A program made the position numbers and the translations under genes. The notes below the pieces were generated by a model, which was not told the origin of the DNA, searched no databases, and saw nothing but the letters and a program-made list of their open reading frames with translations. Positions 23,051 to 34,924 of a stretch of DNA of 64,000 nucleotides are shown one piece after another. Origin of the DNA: Bryoerythrophyllum caledonicum (lineage: Eukaryota > Streptophyta > Bryopsida > Pottiales > Pottiaceae). The stretch is from NCBI GenBank assembly GCA_963971425.1, contig OZ020515.1, forward strand, positions 21,820,637-21,884,636, read 5' to 3'. The first letter of the stretch is position 1, and each line of letters starts with the position of its first letter.

Positions 23051-24112
23051 ATGCCCTAAGCCTTGAAGTCGATTTCATAAAAGATGATGCTGCCTCTTCT
23101 GAGCATCCTTCTATGGTTGGTGCAAAGCCCATTGATGCTACTTTGGCCATCAACTCACAAGTATAACTTTAATCTCACCAGTTCATGGCCAAAATGATTG
23201 TGCTGTCTTTTGCAGTGCTTCCTTCTTCGTAAAATATTTTGTGCTCTATTGTTATATATTGTTTAATGTTTAGTAACATGTACCTCCACTCTTTCCCATT
23301 TGAATTCCAAGTGGTCAAGCCACTAGAGAGCGTTCATAGCGCCGTATTCCGTGTTTCTCGTTCAACCCCTAGAGTGGTCAAACCGTGGTTAAACATTGTG
23401 TTTGACTTGAACGGTATACTGTGTGTGTGCGAGGAATTCCGCTTGAGGTCTGCTACGCAAGCCTTCAATGCATGTTCTCTGCCACACTCAGTAAAGGTTC
23501 CAGCCAAGGTCGGCCCAAAGCTAGTGTATGTTCGTCCTGGCTGCAAGGCATTTTTGGACGTTGTTTCCAAGTTTGCATCGATATCGGTCTGGAGTTCGAT
23601 GAAATTGAACACCACTAGTAGCATCGTCAATTACCTCTTCCCCGAAAGCAGTCTCACCAAAAGTTATATTTGGACAAGAGCATTGTAGGAGAGTCGTAAC
23701 TGCTGTGATACATAATGTACCTCAATATCTGAAAGTTAAGAACTCGGATAAGGAGGTATTTCTGAAGACGTTGTCGAAAGACCTTTTTACAAAAAAAGGT
23801 GGATACTTTACGAAGGAGAATACCATCATCATAGATGACAGCCCGTACAAGCACGTCCTGAATAATCCGGAGAATGTGCTTCTTGCGGAGACTTGGTCCT
23901 ACAAAGGGGATGGATGGAACGATAAGTGCCTTCTCAATGTCTTGCTTCCGTGGCTCCAAAAGCTCCATAATATTATAGAGTTAGGGCTGCAATCTTTTCG
24001 GCAAGAGAATCCCTTTGGTCGTCCAACAATTTGCTCGGATCCATATAGCTTAGAATACATAGAATTAACGCACGCGATTATGATATCTGATGGGCTCGCA
24101 AATTCAAAGTAG
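23051..24112 (+). pseudogene. FCP1/NIF-type HAD phosphatase gene, copy A
   Basis: An FCP1-homology (HAD phosphatase) domain. A short acidic exon (23,051-23,166; EVDFIKDDAASSEHPS) comes first, then a GT..AG-like intron and the domain exon from about 23,312. Motif I is NIVFDLNGILC: the first Asp is present but the second, normally Asp in FCP1-type enzymes, is Asn. Motif II is ISVWSS; FGQEHC follows near 23,660; motifs III/IV are IIIDDSPYKHVLNNPENV. A one-base frame change near 23,655 separates motif II from FGQEHC; otherwise the domain is whole, ending at the stop at 24,110. Copy B (55,358-56,095) has the same Asn. The role is unknown: possibly a protein phosphatase acting on a chromatin or transcription partner, possibly inactive. 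Confidence 0.7.
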
Positions 24113-24333
24113 TTCACTGGTATCAAACATAATTGTCGTGATGTGTTATACTATACATATCTTGTAATTCAAGTGGCAGTTGCCAGTTCTTTGATATTTG
24201 ATTGTAATTGTTTGTTTGTTATTGTTGAGTTTGTAAGTTTTTGTTCTCTCATTGTTTACATGTTTGAAAAAGAGCCGTTCACCATTTTCTCAAGTAAACT
24301 ATTGTATTGCCACCATGGATTCCTGTTTTGAAG

Positions 24334-25358
24334 TCTGAAGATTGTGGATATCGAATTCCAAGAAATCAAAATGATTTGTACTCCCACGGAGCAGCTGATT
24401 ATTTGATGGACTCTTCGATGGCTCCAATTGAAGAAGATGAAGTAAACAGCCCCCCACCAAAATTTTGCATTCGAAAGGTTGCCTCCCGTTCTATTCTTCA
24501 ACCTCGTCAAATTTTGGGGTCCCCCGGTATTGATAGGATTTGTGGGAAAGGTGACCAAGTGCTTGTTCGCGAACGTGAGGAATCATTGTCTCTTCCCCCG
24601 AGAAGCATGGTATTCCCCCTCCCCCTTCTCTGTATTTGTCCTAGGTCTTTTTTTGGCAATGTGCGCATTCAGCTTGAATAGAGCTAAATATGCACAAGTT
24701 GCATTTTAACTCCCTTTGACCCTACGTCATAGGATCACGCGCTTCAAACACTTGATGGTGTAATTCAACCACCTACGACGGTGCCATCAGAGAAAATGCC
24801 CACAATTCCTACTACGTGTCGGCCTGTTGCAACGGTCGGAAATGATGAGAACAAGCTTCAATCTCTAAGTGGGAAAACGCATTCTACTATTGAGGTTGGT
24901 CATATTTTTTGTTATTGTTTAATGTGTTGTATCTTCTCCTCTTAATCAACATTGTTTTGATTTTGCATGTTTCACGAACACCTAAATTGGACATAATTAT
25001 TTGAATGGATTCCACGTCATGGTGTTTGTATTTTTTTGACATGTGTGGCTACATATTCAGCTTGGTTTTAGCTGATTTTTGTGGTCTCTTTTGCTAGGTG
25101 CTTCGACCGACTATGCAGCGTCAAAGTGCTTCCCCAAAGCATGGTTTAAACCAAAACTCGAAGCGTCACTCTCGCCGTTGCCACTCGCTTCCTGTGCGTG
25201 TTGTTACTTGGAATCAACGAATGCAACGCCAACGACTGCAAGAACATATACGTGCTAGTCAAATGCCATATATCGGTTACAGCCGTAAAGATGAACTTCA
25301 GAGGGGTAGGGATGAGCTGAGTAAATCTAATTCTAGTGACGTGGAGAAGATCAAGTAG
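24334..25358 (+). CDS. Exons of an unrecognised gene after HAD copy A
   Basis: Three exon-like blocks with consistent splice signals: about 24,334-24,609 (SEDCGYRIPRNQNDLYSHG), donor GTATTC; about 24,733-24,893 (LQTLDGVIQPPTTVPSEK), acceptor CGTCATAG, donor GTTGGT; 25,098-25,358 (NQRMQRQRLQEHIRASQMPY), acceptor TTTTGCTAG, stop TAG. The last block is basic (Arg/Gln/His-rich). Both introns carry worn motif 1 palindromes (near 24,664 and 25,052), and another lies after the stop (25,386). It may be the C-terminal end of the HAD gene or a separate gene. I do not recognise the family. Confidence 0.45.
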
Positions 25359-26045
25359 ATTTATGATCTCAGTGGTACAAGTGCACATTCAGCTTGGCTA
25401 TACCTGAATGTGCATTGACTAGTAATTAATGTGTATGTTTTTGGTCGTAGTAAAAGCCTTTTTCTGCATGGAAAGGATGATGCATGTTTTGTATATGGAT
25501 TACTTCTATCATTTTATAAATAAAGTCTGCAATTAAAGATATTAGTTCATTTGATTCTCCCATTTGGGTACTGTTTGCCTAACATCTTCATATTATCTTA
25601 CAAATATGGTGTTGTACTTCTATTCTAATCATGTTTTGCTTCATCACTACGGTAAAATATTTGGATTACTCAAGAGCATGTACCTCCTAAATCCCTGGAA
25701 ATCTCCCAATATAATGAATATGGTGTTCTTCCTTCCCGTTGCCGGTAGGGCCCCCTTAGGATGAGGTTTCCCAACCCCCGTGGCCTTGCAAGCTTTACAC
25801 GGCCGAGCCTCCTCCTCCAAGCCTTTCAATTACCCTCTAGGCTAGGGTGTTAGTACCAGGTGTTAAACCACTACTTGTCTACTTTAGTATTTCCCTAGGG
25901 TCCTATTTCTTTCCTATTCTAATTCTTCCTAAGAGCCACTACTAGGAGGCTACTTACCTCTAAACTTTGTAAGGTGGTACGGTGATACCCTTCCTAAGTA
26001 ACTAATTACAAAAATTTTAAAATTTGGGGTACGACACCTGGTGTC
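25359..26045. other. Gene-free stretch; possible LTR-like remnant
   Basis: A motif 1 palindrome at about 25,384-25,412 probably marks the end of the motif 1 element. From about 25,735 the sequence is unrelated. At 26,030-26,045 it reads GTACGACACCTGGTGTCAGA, which looks like the end of an LTR followed by a primer-binding-like TGGTGTCAGA, but no partner LTR or coding region was seen. Confidence 0.4.
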
Positions 26046-27573
26046 AGAAAAAAAAACGCTTGGTTCGGCCTCGGTCTCGGACGGATGGCGCTGAGTGAGG
26101 TCTGCTTCATCGGCGGGCCGACTCACATCAAGTCCAGATAGCGCAGCGATCGGATTTTCTATTGGGGTGCGTCTTTCATCCGATCCATTGTCGTTGTTGT
26201 CCTCTTCTTGAGCGCCCTCTTCAATACGATCTGGATCAGGTATCTCCCCTTCCCTATTGTCGTCCTCTTCGTCATCACGGTCCGATTCATTGTCTTTCTC
26301 CTCGTCACTCTAAGGGCCACCGTGGTCAGTGCCAGCTTCATCTTTTGAGGATTCTGACGGAGTCCTTTGTCGTGCACTCCTGAGAATGATTCTTCTCTCT
26401 GGCTGTACATTTTGGGCAAGTGCGCGTGAAACGACCTGGGACTTCTTTCTAATTCTCTCTGCCTTGGACAACCTCTTCTTAGCCAGCGGAGCCTCAGGCG
26501 GGGTAAGGGCTAGAACCTGACGTGCATCCCAAAATTTCTTTGCATTGTCAAAAGCAAAGGTCTTGTCTGCTGTTGAGAACACAACCTCCACGACTCTAGC
26601 GCCTTTGGTCCGCAAGAAAAGACCCGTTTCGAACATAAGGTACATGATTAACGCACCTAAAAACATCAAGAGCAAGAGTGATAATGATGAAAAATGATGA
26701 CATCATTCTTACCACGGATATCCAGGTAATCGCAGAATTAGCTCCGACGTTGATAATAACAACATTGCGATGGCAAAGTACACCAATCAATTTGTCCACC
26801 GCACCAACGTTGAAGTTGGCACGCCCGACCTGATCACAACTCGGTCCGGAGACGCTCTCAAAGTCCTTCGCATTCCTCACAGGTTGAAACTGCAGATCAG
26901 GCGCAAAGTAGTCTCGGAAGCTTGCCTCCGCTGCGTTGCCATCGGTCCGCCCGAAGACGAAATTGAAGTAGAGGGGTAAGGTTGGCTCTATCGATAGCGG
27001 TTTGGCAAACTGCTCGGCCGGAGAAGTGAGGTACACTGTCAACGTGTAATCCCAAACATAACCTTGAAGATAATTCCGATCTTTATCATTGAGCAAGTTC
27101 ACCAGTAAAACCAACCCAACGCGGTCAGTTATAAACACACCTGGACTTCGCGCTCTCCTAAAATTCTGCTAATCCCTGCTCTCCATTGCCGTGAAGCATT
27201 TCACCATCTCTTGCTTCAGGACGGATACATCTCCGGATCCGCGCTACCCTCGGTTGACGAAGTAGTAAATGTAGATCTGCTTCAAATTCTTCGCGTTGAA
27301 GGTCTTCAGGCTCTCGTCTGTCAAGATATTCTTCACATCACCGGTTTTTCTATCCAGCGACCTGACACGATAATAGGATTCCATAAGCTCTTCAGGTTCT
27401 TCTCTGGATGCGCCACGACTACCACCAGCACTATCTCTCTCACTGTCCCTCAGCTGCTGAAACATAGTCTTGAGCAAGGGTGCAATGTCATCTGTCTTAT
27501 GAGAGGGGTTCAGATTGGCAGTCCTCTTCGAGAAGAATAATTGACCATCCTCGTCTTGACTCAATCTGTTGTA

Positions 27574-27649
27574 TCGAGGATGTACTTCTCAATCTGTTGT
27601 ACCGAAGAAGTACATCCTCGGTACAACAGATTGAGAAGTACATCCTCGG
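27574..27649. repeat. Local inverted duplication inside ParB-like copy A
   Basis: About 28-30 bases at 27,574-27,603 (GAGGATGTACTTCTCAATCT core) are repeated as the reverse complement at 27,620-27,649, with a further partial copy between. The arms come from coding sequence, so this is a local template-switch duplication that disrupts the frame. Confidence 0.85.
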
Positions 27650-28268
27650 TAATCTTGTGAGCAGCAGAAAATTGCTCGTACTCCTCCTCCTTATATGGTT
27701 CTTCTACCATCTTCTGTGGAAGCGGCTTCCCCTCAAAGTCGTGCATGAGCTCGTTCTTCAACAATCTTAGCCTCCTCTCAATAAAGCAAAGGTCCTTCAG
27801 ACTCCTCAGAACAACCGGCTTCTTAAGTCCCTTCGAGAATTTCACGGGAATCTCTTTCCGCATCACCATGTCGGCCATCTTCTGACACTCATCATTGGTC
27901 AGTCCATACAGATCCCGAAGATCGTTCTTGTGCAGCGCCCAAGACTCCCTGTTCTTCGCCAGCTTCGAAGCGCGACTTTTTGATGATGAAGCTGCAGCGT
28001 CGTCGTAGTCGTCATCGACACTCGCAGAAAGGACTCCTGTAACATTGTTCCAAGGATTGGGAAGTAGTCCGTCGATGTATAACTCCTCAATTTTGACCCA
28101 TTGTTGGAAGAGAGGATTCGGAACGTACAGCTACGGAAGTTTCGGCGGTCCACTACTTTTATCGAGATCCAAAGCGCCTGGTTTGTTTTCTGAGAAACAT
28201 ACTTTGAGCTTTTCAACAAACGCCTGAAAGCATGAAATGAAGTAAGTACACTCTTGATTGAGGGAGAA

Positions 28269-28289
28269 GACCGGGTGCGCCCCCGATCC
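28269..28289. promoter_or_regulatory. Motif 3 palindrome inside an intron of ParB-like copy A
   Basis: GACCGGGTGCGCCCCCGATC matches GATCGGGTGCGCTCCCGATC, the motif arrayed at 38,112-38,668. It lies in intron 28,224-28,380. The matching intron of copy B holds CCGGAGATCTCCGG instead. Confidence 0.7.
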
Positions 28290-29095
28290 TGGAGTAAAGC
28301 GAAAACAACGAATCAAAAGAATTGGAAAACTTAGTGGAAATGATGAACCTCAATAAACTAAATGGAATAGTAGGACTTACATAGAATTCTTTGGTGTTCA
28401 GGGCACCATTCCGTTTGGGCAACGAGTTGCCGAGCTCGTTCCAGCATCTCCGAGCTGTTTGCAATTGATTTATATAATTGCCCTCCTTCCGATTACCAGC
28501 AAAGTCTTGGTTTAGGAACTTGCTGAAGTATGTGAGTTGGTTGAATGACTCCTTTTTTGTCCACAATATTGTGACAAAGTACTTACGGGCGTTGGCGGCG
28601 TCGCGATCATTAAGGCTACCTTCTTCAAGGAGCTGTATGTGAGCTGTGACACCATGTTGGCCTCCTATAATATAGAAGTGCGTATCCCTGTTGATTTGAT
28701 CCCGTCTTGGTTGTTCGTCAAATAATTCCACAGCTCCGTCTTCCGTGTTTGGGTCATCAACTGGAGTAGGAGGTCCCCTTATCGGCATCACGAAGACATG
28801 TTGCAGCGCTGCGTTGAAGGAGAGAATCGTCCTCTTCTGCGTGACTAAAGCTTCGACTCGCGACGGTAAAAGAGGCCGGTACATGATTGTTGGTGCCGGG
28901 GCCCTATGCAGGTTGTCAATGTTGACGAGGAGGTCCGGTTCATTCGGATCGTCCTTGATCTTGAAAGGGCGCTGGCCGAATATGTGCTATGGGGCGAACT
29001 CCGTCTCGAAAAAGCTGCGCAACTGTACAAGCTCCTTCGTAGTGAATTTCGGAACAGCGGAGTGGGCAAGATTCACAGCTGTCGCCAATGCCATT

Positions 29096-29446
29096 CACTA
29101 GTACAAAACAGGGAAAAAAAACCACACTCGAACTGGAGTTACGGTTCGTTTGACCACGCTGTCGGAAGAGTCAGCGCTGTTCCTATATTGGGCTGTCCTG
29201 GGTTTTTTGGCCATAACTCCCTCATTTTTGGGAGTTTTTGGACGTGTAATATACCGTTGGAAGCGTGTTTTTAAGGCGCTTTCAACGGTATATTACACGT
29301 CTAAAACATCCCAAACATGAAAGAGTTATGGCCAAAAAACCCGGGACAGCCCGATTTAGGAACAGTGCTGACTGTTCCGACATTGTGGTCAAACCAACCG
29401 CAACTCCAAATTGAGTGCGGTTTTTTTTCCCTGTTTTGTACTAGTG
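29096..29446. mobile_element. CACTA-like foldback MITE, 351 bp, TSD ATT
   Basis: Nearly the whole element is one inverted repeat around a short centre near 29,271. Ends are CACTAGTACAAAACAGGG and its reverse complement, flanked by ATT at 29,093-29,095 and 29,447-29,449. A CACTA terminus with a 3 bp duplication fits the CACTA (En/Spm) superfamily. It is non-coding and interrupts the first remaining exon of ParB-like copy A. Confidence 0.88.
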
Positions 29447-29502
29447 ATTCCGTCAGTAGTTTTGGCCTTAGGTTTCTTCCTGGCCGACTTTTTCTTGATG
29501 GG

Positions 29503-29785
29503 AATTGGGGCCGGACACATACCAATTTGGACCGGGCGCGTTCAGGTAGGGCCGGGCGCGTTCTAATTAGGGCCGGGCACGTACCATTTAGGGCCGGGCA
29601 CGTACCATTTAGTGCCGAGCGCGTACCATTTAGGGCCGGGCGCGTACATACAGGGCCGGGCGTGTACCCCTAAGGGCCTCGCGCGTGCATATCAGGGCCG
29701 GGCGCGTTGCACTCAGGGCCGGGCGTGTATAGTCAAGGTCGGGCACGTACCATTGTGGGTCGCGCGCGCACCTGCCTATCGGGCG
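29503..29785. repeat. GC-rich subterminal array, left
   Basis: About twelve units of GGGCCGGGCGCGTACCATTT type with a 20-25 bp period, varying at CACG/CGCG. The first unit (GGGGCCGGACACATACC) abuts the truncated ParB-like gene, so the element end is at or just before it. Arrays of this sort are known binding sites of hAT and CACTA transposases; that role here is inference. Confidence 0.75.
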
Positions 29786-30021
29786 CACGCGATCAAACAC
29801 TGCGTCTACCCCTCAAAAGGGCTGAGGTATAGGGAATTTGAAAGAATTCAATTATACCAAGGTGCTCTAACATTAAAATTATTTATTTCAATGTGGTGCT
29901 TTCATGAATGGGCACTCTCAACACCAAGTACATATTTTAAAACCGCGGTACTATTGTACCATGCTATCACCACACCACTAAAGTCACTTTTAACTTGTAG
30001 TACCCTCGTGTCCGTCATCTT

Positions 30022-33000
30022 TTAATCATCTGAACTTGAGGATTCTTCATTGTGTTTTCGCTTCCGTTTTGATCGGCAAACATTTTGGGGAAGAGAAAGC
30101 TCGCAAAGCACCACCGTATTGTCGCCACGTACCTCATCGCAATCCTCATCGTCTACATCATCGTCCGATGATGAGAAGTTCTCCGCTGCATTTTCCAAGA
30201 CTGGTTGTACGTACTCCTCAATCTCCGAGGCCAAGTTTCGTAGTTGTAGCTCGGCTCCAGTAGTTGATGCGGCGTTCACAAGTCGTTTTATTCAGATATT
30301 CTTCTTTTTGTCTGTTACTCCATCCATGTTTTTGGAGCGGTTGCCTTTGGCCCCAATGACTCTCTCCGAGGTTCCACTTCGCCAAGGTCCCGTGAAGAAA
30401 GGGAGAGTACCATTGTTCTTGCCCCTCCGTGTCCCTAAATGGCTGCTCATAGTAGAGGACCCAACCCTCGCGGAGGAAAGTTGTGGGGTTAGTATCGCAC
30501 GCTCCACACCACCATTTGGGCCAAATGCCCTACGGTGGACGGGTGGCCGAACTATTGTTGAAGAGGTCTTTTTCTTTACGCGTAAAAGAGTTCGTTCGAT
30601 CGATGCAGTACCAAGAGCACGTGGTCGCCGAAACAAATCTTGGAGCGGCATGTCTTCTTCTGAGTCCGGTTCTATTGCTTGAGGCAAAACCGCATTGCTT
30701 CTCACAACTTCAATGGACCCCGTAGTGGCCATTGGCTCAAGGGATTCATTATTGTTTCCAGCACTGCTCACTTCGTTTCCATCGTGAGGAAATGTATCGT
30801 TTGCTGCAATGCCAATGCCATGACCGTCGATATCAGGGCCATCGTCACTAGAAGGGTCTGAGGCGCTAGAGCCGTTTAAGTTGGAAGACTGATTCTCCGA
30901 GATGTTGTCATCTCCATCAAGATTGCCCCCCAATGCCGACCCATCTTCGTCTGCCCTAGCTTCTTGGGCACGGTCTTCACCCGATAATTCTACTATGGTA
31001 TGGACTGCCGTTGCGTCGACATCATCAAACACAAAAGGATCTAGTGGGTCACCGTGAACGTTGTGAAAATGGTCATGTAGTGCATCTCCACCGTGCTCGT
31101 TGTTTGCAGAGTTGCCCCTAGGTGGGCTATGATTAGACATGGGGTTGTTGTAACCGGCAAGGTCTTCCCAATCGCCGCCCATCCAGTTGTAACCCTCATC
31201 ATCCGACTCCAAGCCCTCGTCCTCTGTGTTTGAAGGAAGTCCCCCATCTAGATCAGACTCCTCCAAATGCACATTCTTCTTATACCATCGAATCGGGTCT
31301 GGACGAGCACGTTCTCGGAGCAATCGACTATTCGTGTAGATGTAAACCAAATCTTTTGCTTTCTGCACTCCCAAGCGATTTCGGCTCTTACTATGCACGA
31401 ACGAATACATGCTCCAATTACGCTCACATGGCGAGGCCGAGCAGGTTTATGCTAGTATACGCTTTGCAATGATAGGCAATGATTGCCCGCCTACACGGTT
31501 CCACCATTGGTGAGGCAAGAGGTTGTTGTTTTCAATTTCCCCAGCTTCCTCCGGTGAATATGGGCCTCGCAATTCTTCATACTCCGTGATTTTGAGCATT
31601 ACTGCCAAAAAAGACACTCCGAGTGGACCACAGAGCGTCATAACAACCTTGTTTAGGGCCCTTTTGGCCTCACCATTGTTTTGAATTTGCAAGTTATTGG
31701 CTAGATAAGGATTCAATAAAGCCCCTGCATAATGGAGATCTGTTGTCATCATCTCCCAACGCCGTAGGAATTATCCTTCAAGGCGAGTTGCAATTCCGTC
31801 AAGCATGTTGAATGGCGCATTGCGCAGCTTGAACACATGCTCCTTTAGCTTGTTCATGGTCACCCAAGCAATTTCCATTGCCGGAGTGTCACCATCAAAA
31901 GTCCGCAATGCCTTTAGTACTGGTGCCACTACAAATTCAAAGTTACTGTACCGATGCCAGAAAGTCTCGTCTAGAACGGTGGCTCGCACCTGCGATGCCT
32001 TCGCATGGGCACGGTGCCCGTTTTGCCTATCGAAAAGAGAGGATACGTTGGATATCCATGCTGGGTCTATCACAACCATCTCCAGGGCATTCTTCACTTC
32101 CAATAGACGATGGATCATTATGTAATTGCATGCAAACCTTGTTGCTGCTGGCCACAACAGAGACAATTTTGGCAAAAATCGACGAAAAAGGGCCATGGGC
32201 ACATGGTGGTTCTGGATATACAATGCAATCTGTTTCGCCTTCTAGACGAGGTCTGCAAACATGCCTTCCTTCCTCCAGTCCTTGAGGAGGAGGTCCAAAA
32301 TATGTGCACAACACCCTTGAATATATATGTGCGGGTACTCATCGTTGACCTTCTTCATTGCCCCCAACATGTTTGAAGCATTATCGGTGCACACTTGGAC
32401 CACATTCAATGGTCCAACCTTACGGATAAAACTTTTCAATTGGTCCCCTATATATGCCGTAGATTTCTTCATACACGTGGTGTCTATAGACCCCAAGAAG
32501 ATATCACCCATTGGACATACGAGCATGATATTCATGAGAGGGCGACGTGTAACATTGTCCCACCCGTCCGAGCATATTGTTGCCCCATACTTGGCAATAT
32601 CTACGCCGGTCTTCTTGTCCACAAGGTCTTTCACTTTTTTTTAGAGGCTCAATGTATGTCGTCCTCATGGCATTGTACGATGGCGGTGTACAATCAAAAC
32701 CCGCCTTTGACATTGCGAGGGTGGCCTTGATGAAGACCGGATGTCTAACCACGTTGAATGCAACGTTGGCTTCATAAAAAAAATGTGCCTATAATTCGTC
32801 CAATTCTTTTTGTTTTTCTATTTGGTAAGCCTCTAGAAAGCTCCGTTGTCGTATAGATCTTGGTGTTGACGATGCTGCTTAGCTTAGAGGATTTGTGGAC
32901 TGCGTGTTCTCCTCATTTTGAGTTTCCAAGAAACTACCTTGTTGGATGGATTGGCTAGAACAAGGTTCAGTGAAACATGTTGCTAGTGCGCTAGGAAGGC

Positions 33001-33247
33001 CAACGATCTCCGCCTCGGTCATCCTAGTAGGAATAATATCCCCGCATCTTTTAAAACGGGCCTTAATAGCTGCTGGGGCCTTAGTGCACGAAGTCTTCGT
33101 CCATTGTGGATACCCATAGTGTGACATGCACCTCCCACGTTTGTATGCGAACGTGTAATTGCACCAAACACATGTCACTTGATCCTTCTTGTTAAATGTG
33201 TACCATGGGGCCCACTCCTTCGTTTGAGCCCTTTGTTGAGACGACAT
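30022..33247 (-). pseudogene. hAT-family transposase with long acidic C-terminal tail
   Basis: Cut-and-paste transposase. The N-terminal part (from ATG 33,247) has a BED-type zinc finger (VTCVWCNYTFAYKRGRCMSH). Next comes a DUF659-like region with the catalytic boxes CSDGWDNVTRRP and VQVCTDNASNML (about 32,580-32,350), a helical insertion (about 32,220-31,770), and the C-terminal hAT dimerisation region ASPCERNWSMYSFVHSKSRN (about 31,440-31,380). A tail of about 450 residues, rich in Asp, Glu and Ser, follows to 30,022; it is not usual for the family. The reading is split at several points (near 32,780, 32,640, 32,240, 31,760, 31,445 and a stop at 30,292), some of which may be introns; at least the homopolymer site near 32,640 is a frameshift. 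Probably inactive. Confidence 0.85.
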
Positions 33248-33461
33248 CACAATAAAATTGGCGCGCAATGTTGTGCCAAAGAGAATCCGCCAAAAGTAAT
33301 AGAAAATTGTGTGTGCATAGAAAATAATGACCCAAAGGTCACTCACAAACTTGTAGATTTATGCAAGGAGCCCAATAAGGAGTTCCAGGACACGAAGCCA
33401 AGGATGTGAGATGAGTCAAGCACATCGCATATAGTTCTTATATAGTGCTGGAGCAGGAGCA

Positions 33462-33600
33462 CCTGGGGCCGGGCACGCACAAGGGTGGCCGGGCGCATTC
33501 TCTATGTGGCCGGGCGCGCACGCTGTGGGCCGTACGCGCACGCTTCCAGTCGAGCGCGCATGCTGTGGGGCCGGGCGCGCACAATGTTGAGGCGTGCCCA
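33462..33600. repeat. GC-rich array upstream of the hAT transposase
   Basis: Six units of GGCCGGGCGCGCACGCTGTG type in the same orientation as the left array. This may be the true right subterminal region of the hAT, which would make it about 4.1 kb. Confidence 0.7.
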
Positions 33601-33870
33601 CTAATTCGACGGTATATTGAAACATTGCAACACTTAACATTTTGATATGTAAAACATCTCATAAAAATCCACTAAATATACATGATGCCACTCAATTTAC
33701 AAGGTTTTATTAAATATACAAAATATCGCTCAATATTAAATGGCAGTTACAAAATTGTAGAAAGCTCTTGTTCCAAAACAATTCAACATTGCTCTATGTA
33801 CATTTCTCGAGCTATTGTTGTTCTAGAATCCCTTAAAGCCAGTAAAAAATGAAAGAAGATTGTCTTTTTC

Positions 33871-34750
33871 CTAAACTCGTGCCTTCAAGTCTTGAATTTC
33901 TTTAAGACATTTTGCAACTTCATTATCCTTCTCATCGAGCTCTTCTCCTAGATCCTCAATTACGTCCAAGCTTTCATTTAGTCCCTTCTTTACTCGAAGA
34001 TAATCGTCACGACTCACCCAGTCACCCTCCGTAGACTTTTTTTTATTATCCACGCCCTCCTCAGGTACCGCATCCGTCTTTGTCGCATCTCCGTCTTGTT
34101 GTGAAACCGACGGTTTAGGGTTCGACGCTGATATGATGGACAATTCTTGTTGCCTACGCACAGACTGATGACATCCAGTATTCGAGTCGGATGATGAAGA
34201 CGCGGACCACTCGATTGTTTGATTCTAAGGTTCAGCTTCCATGGTTTTCCCGAGACCTTCTCCTGGAAACTTCCGCACAAACGGTATTGTTAATCCAATG
34301 ACTGGCGCCATCTTGGAGTGTGTTTGGATTTCCATTGTCCTCCAATCAACCGATATGCCAAGTACCACCTCCACGTAAACCATTCGTAAAATTGAAATGT
34401 TTACAGAGTTGCCGCTCAATTTTGCCTCGTCGTAAATGTGCTGGTACGCTTGGATACAATGCTCCGTAAAGAACTCATTAGTGCAGTACCCCAAGTTGGC
34501 CATGTTTGTACGTCACATTAGAGAATATCGCGAGTATGGCCAGAGGTGCCCCAAATGACACCATCCAATGTATTTTGCACAGTGTGCAAATGTCCATGGA
34601 GTTGGAACTGACTACCAACCAGAAAATGCCTTCATCTTCTCATCCATCAACACGTAGAGGCGCTTCTTCTGCTTTGAGCATGTGTGACGGAAATCACGTT
34701 GTCGCTTTCCATGGGGACTGCTAGTGGTAGATGGTTGTCCAGAATCCATG
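33871..34750 (-). pseudogene. Unknown accessory gene, copy a
   Basis: Not a family I recognise. From ATG near 34,750: a basic, Ser-rich start (STTSSPHGKRQRDF), KKRLYVLMDEKMKAFSGW, WTFAHCAKYIGWCHLG, YCTNEFFTEHCIQAYQHIYD, ILRMVYVEVVLGISVDWRTM, then a Ser-rich linker and a C-terminal coiled coil (ESLDVIEDLGEELDEKDNEV) ending at 33,871. In-frame stops (TGG-TAG near 34,610, TGA near 34,515, TAG near 34,223) break it. The gene at 36,011-36,828 is a diverged duplicate. Confidence 0.6.
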
Positions 34751-34924
34751 GTGACGAGGTGGAGGAATACGAAGGTGGCAAAATACAAAGGTGTCAAAAG
34801 ACACCGTAAAAAACTTCCCAAAAGTGCCAAGCAAGCAGCCGCCACGTGGTAGTTGCAGGCCAAAGCGCCTAGGAAGTGGGGTCCATAACTTTGAAATCTC
34901 ATATTTATAGTAAATTAGTGACCT

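Larger units (their letters stand above)
26046..29519 (-). pseudogene. ParB/DGQHR-like gene, copy A (truncated, interrupted)
   Basis: Unknown protein homologous over its length to the gene at 57,240-62,608. In order from the 5' end: a Lys-rich stretch (KKKSARKKPKAK), FTTKELVQLRSFFETEF, VNIDNLHRAPAPTIMYRP, VFVMPI, then THFYIIGGQHGVTAHIQ. The last three resemble the substrate-binding core of ParB/sulfiredoxin-type proteins (I-x-GGQH at the place of the GERR or DGQHR box). Later come FQQWVKIEELYIDGLLPN, YRVRSLDRKTGD and an acidic tail ending near 26,060. An intron at 28,224-28,380 (donor GTAAGT, acceptor CTTTCAG) is at the same place as one in copy B and contains motif 3. The 5' end is cut by the hAT element, a MITE sits in the first exon, and frame changes and stops follow. 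No HTH domain was recognised, so ParB-like describes the motif only. Confidence 0.6.

Noticed and set aside
25735-26045. Solo LTR next to ParB-like copy A
   Set aside because: The primer-site-like TGGTGTCAGA is suggestive, but I found neither a clear LTR start nor a target duplication.
29519-30025. Frames through the hAT left subterminal array
   Set aside because: Repeat-derived (GRVPFRAGHV-like periods), no protein similarity.
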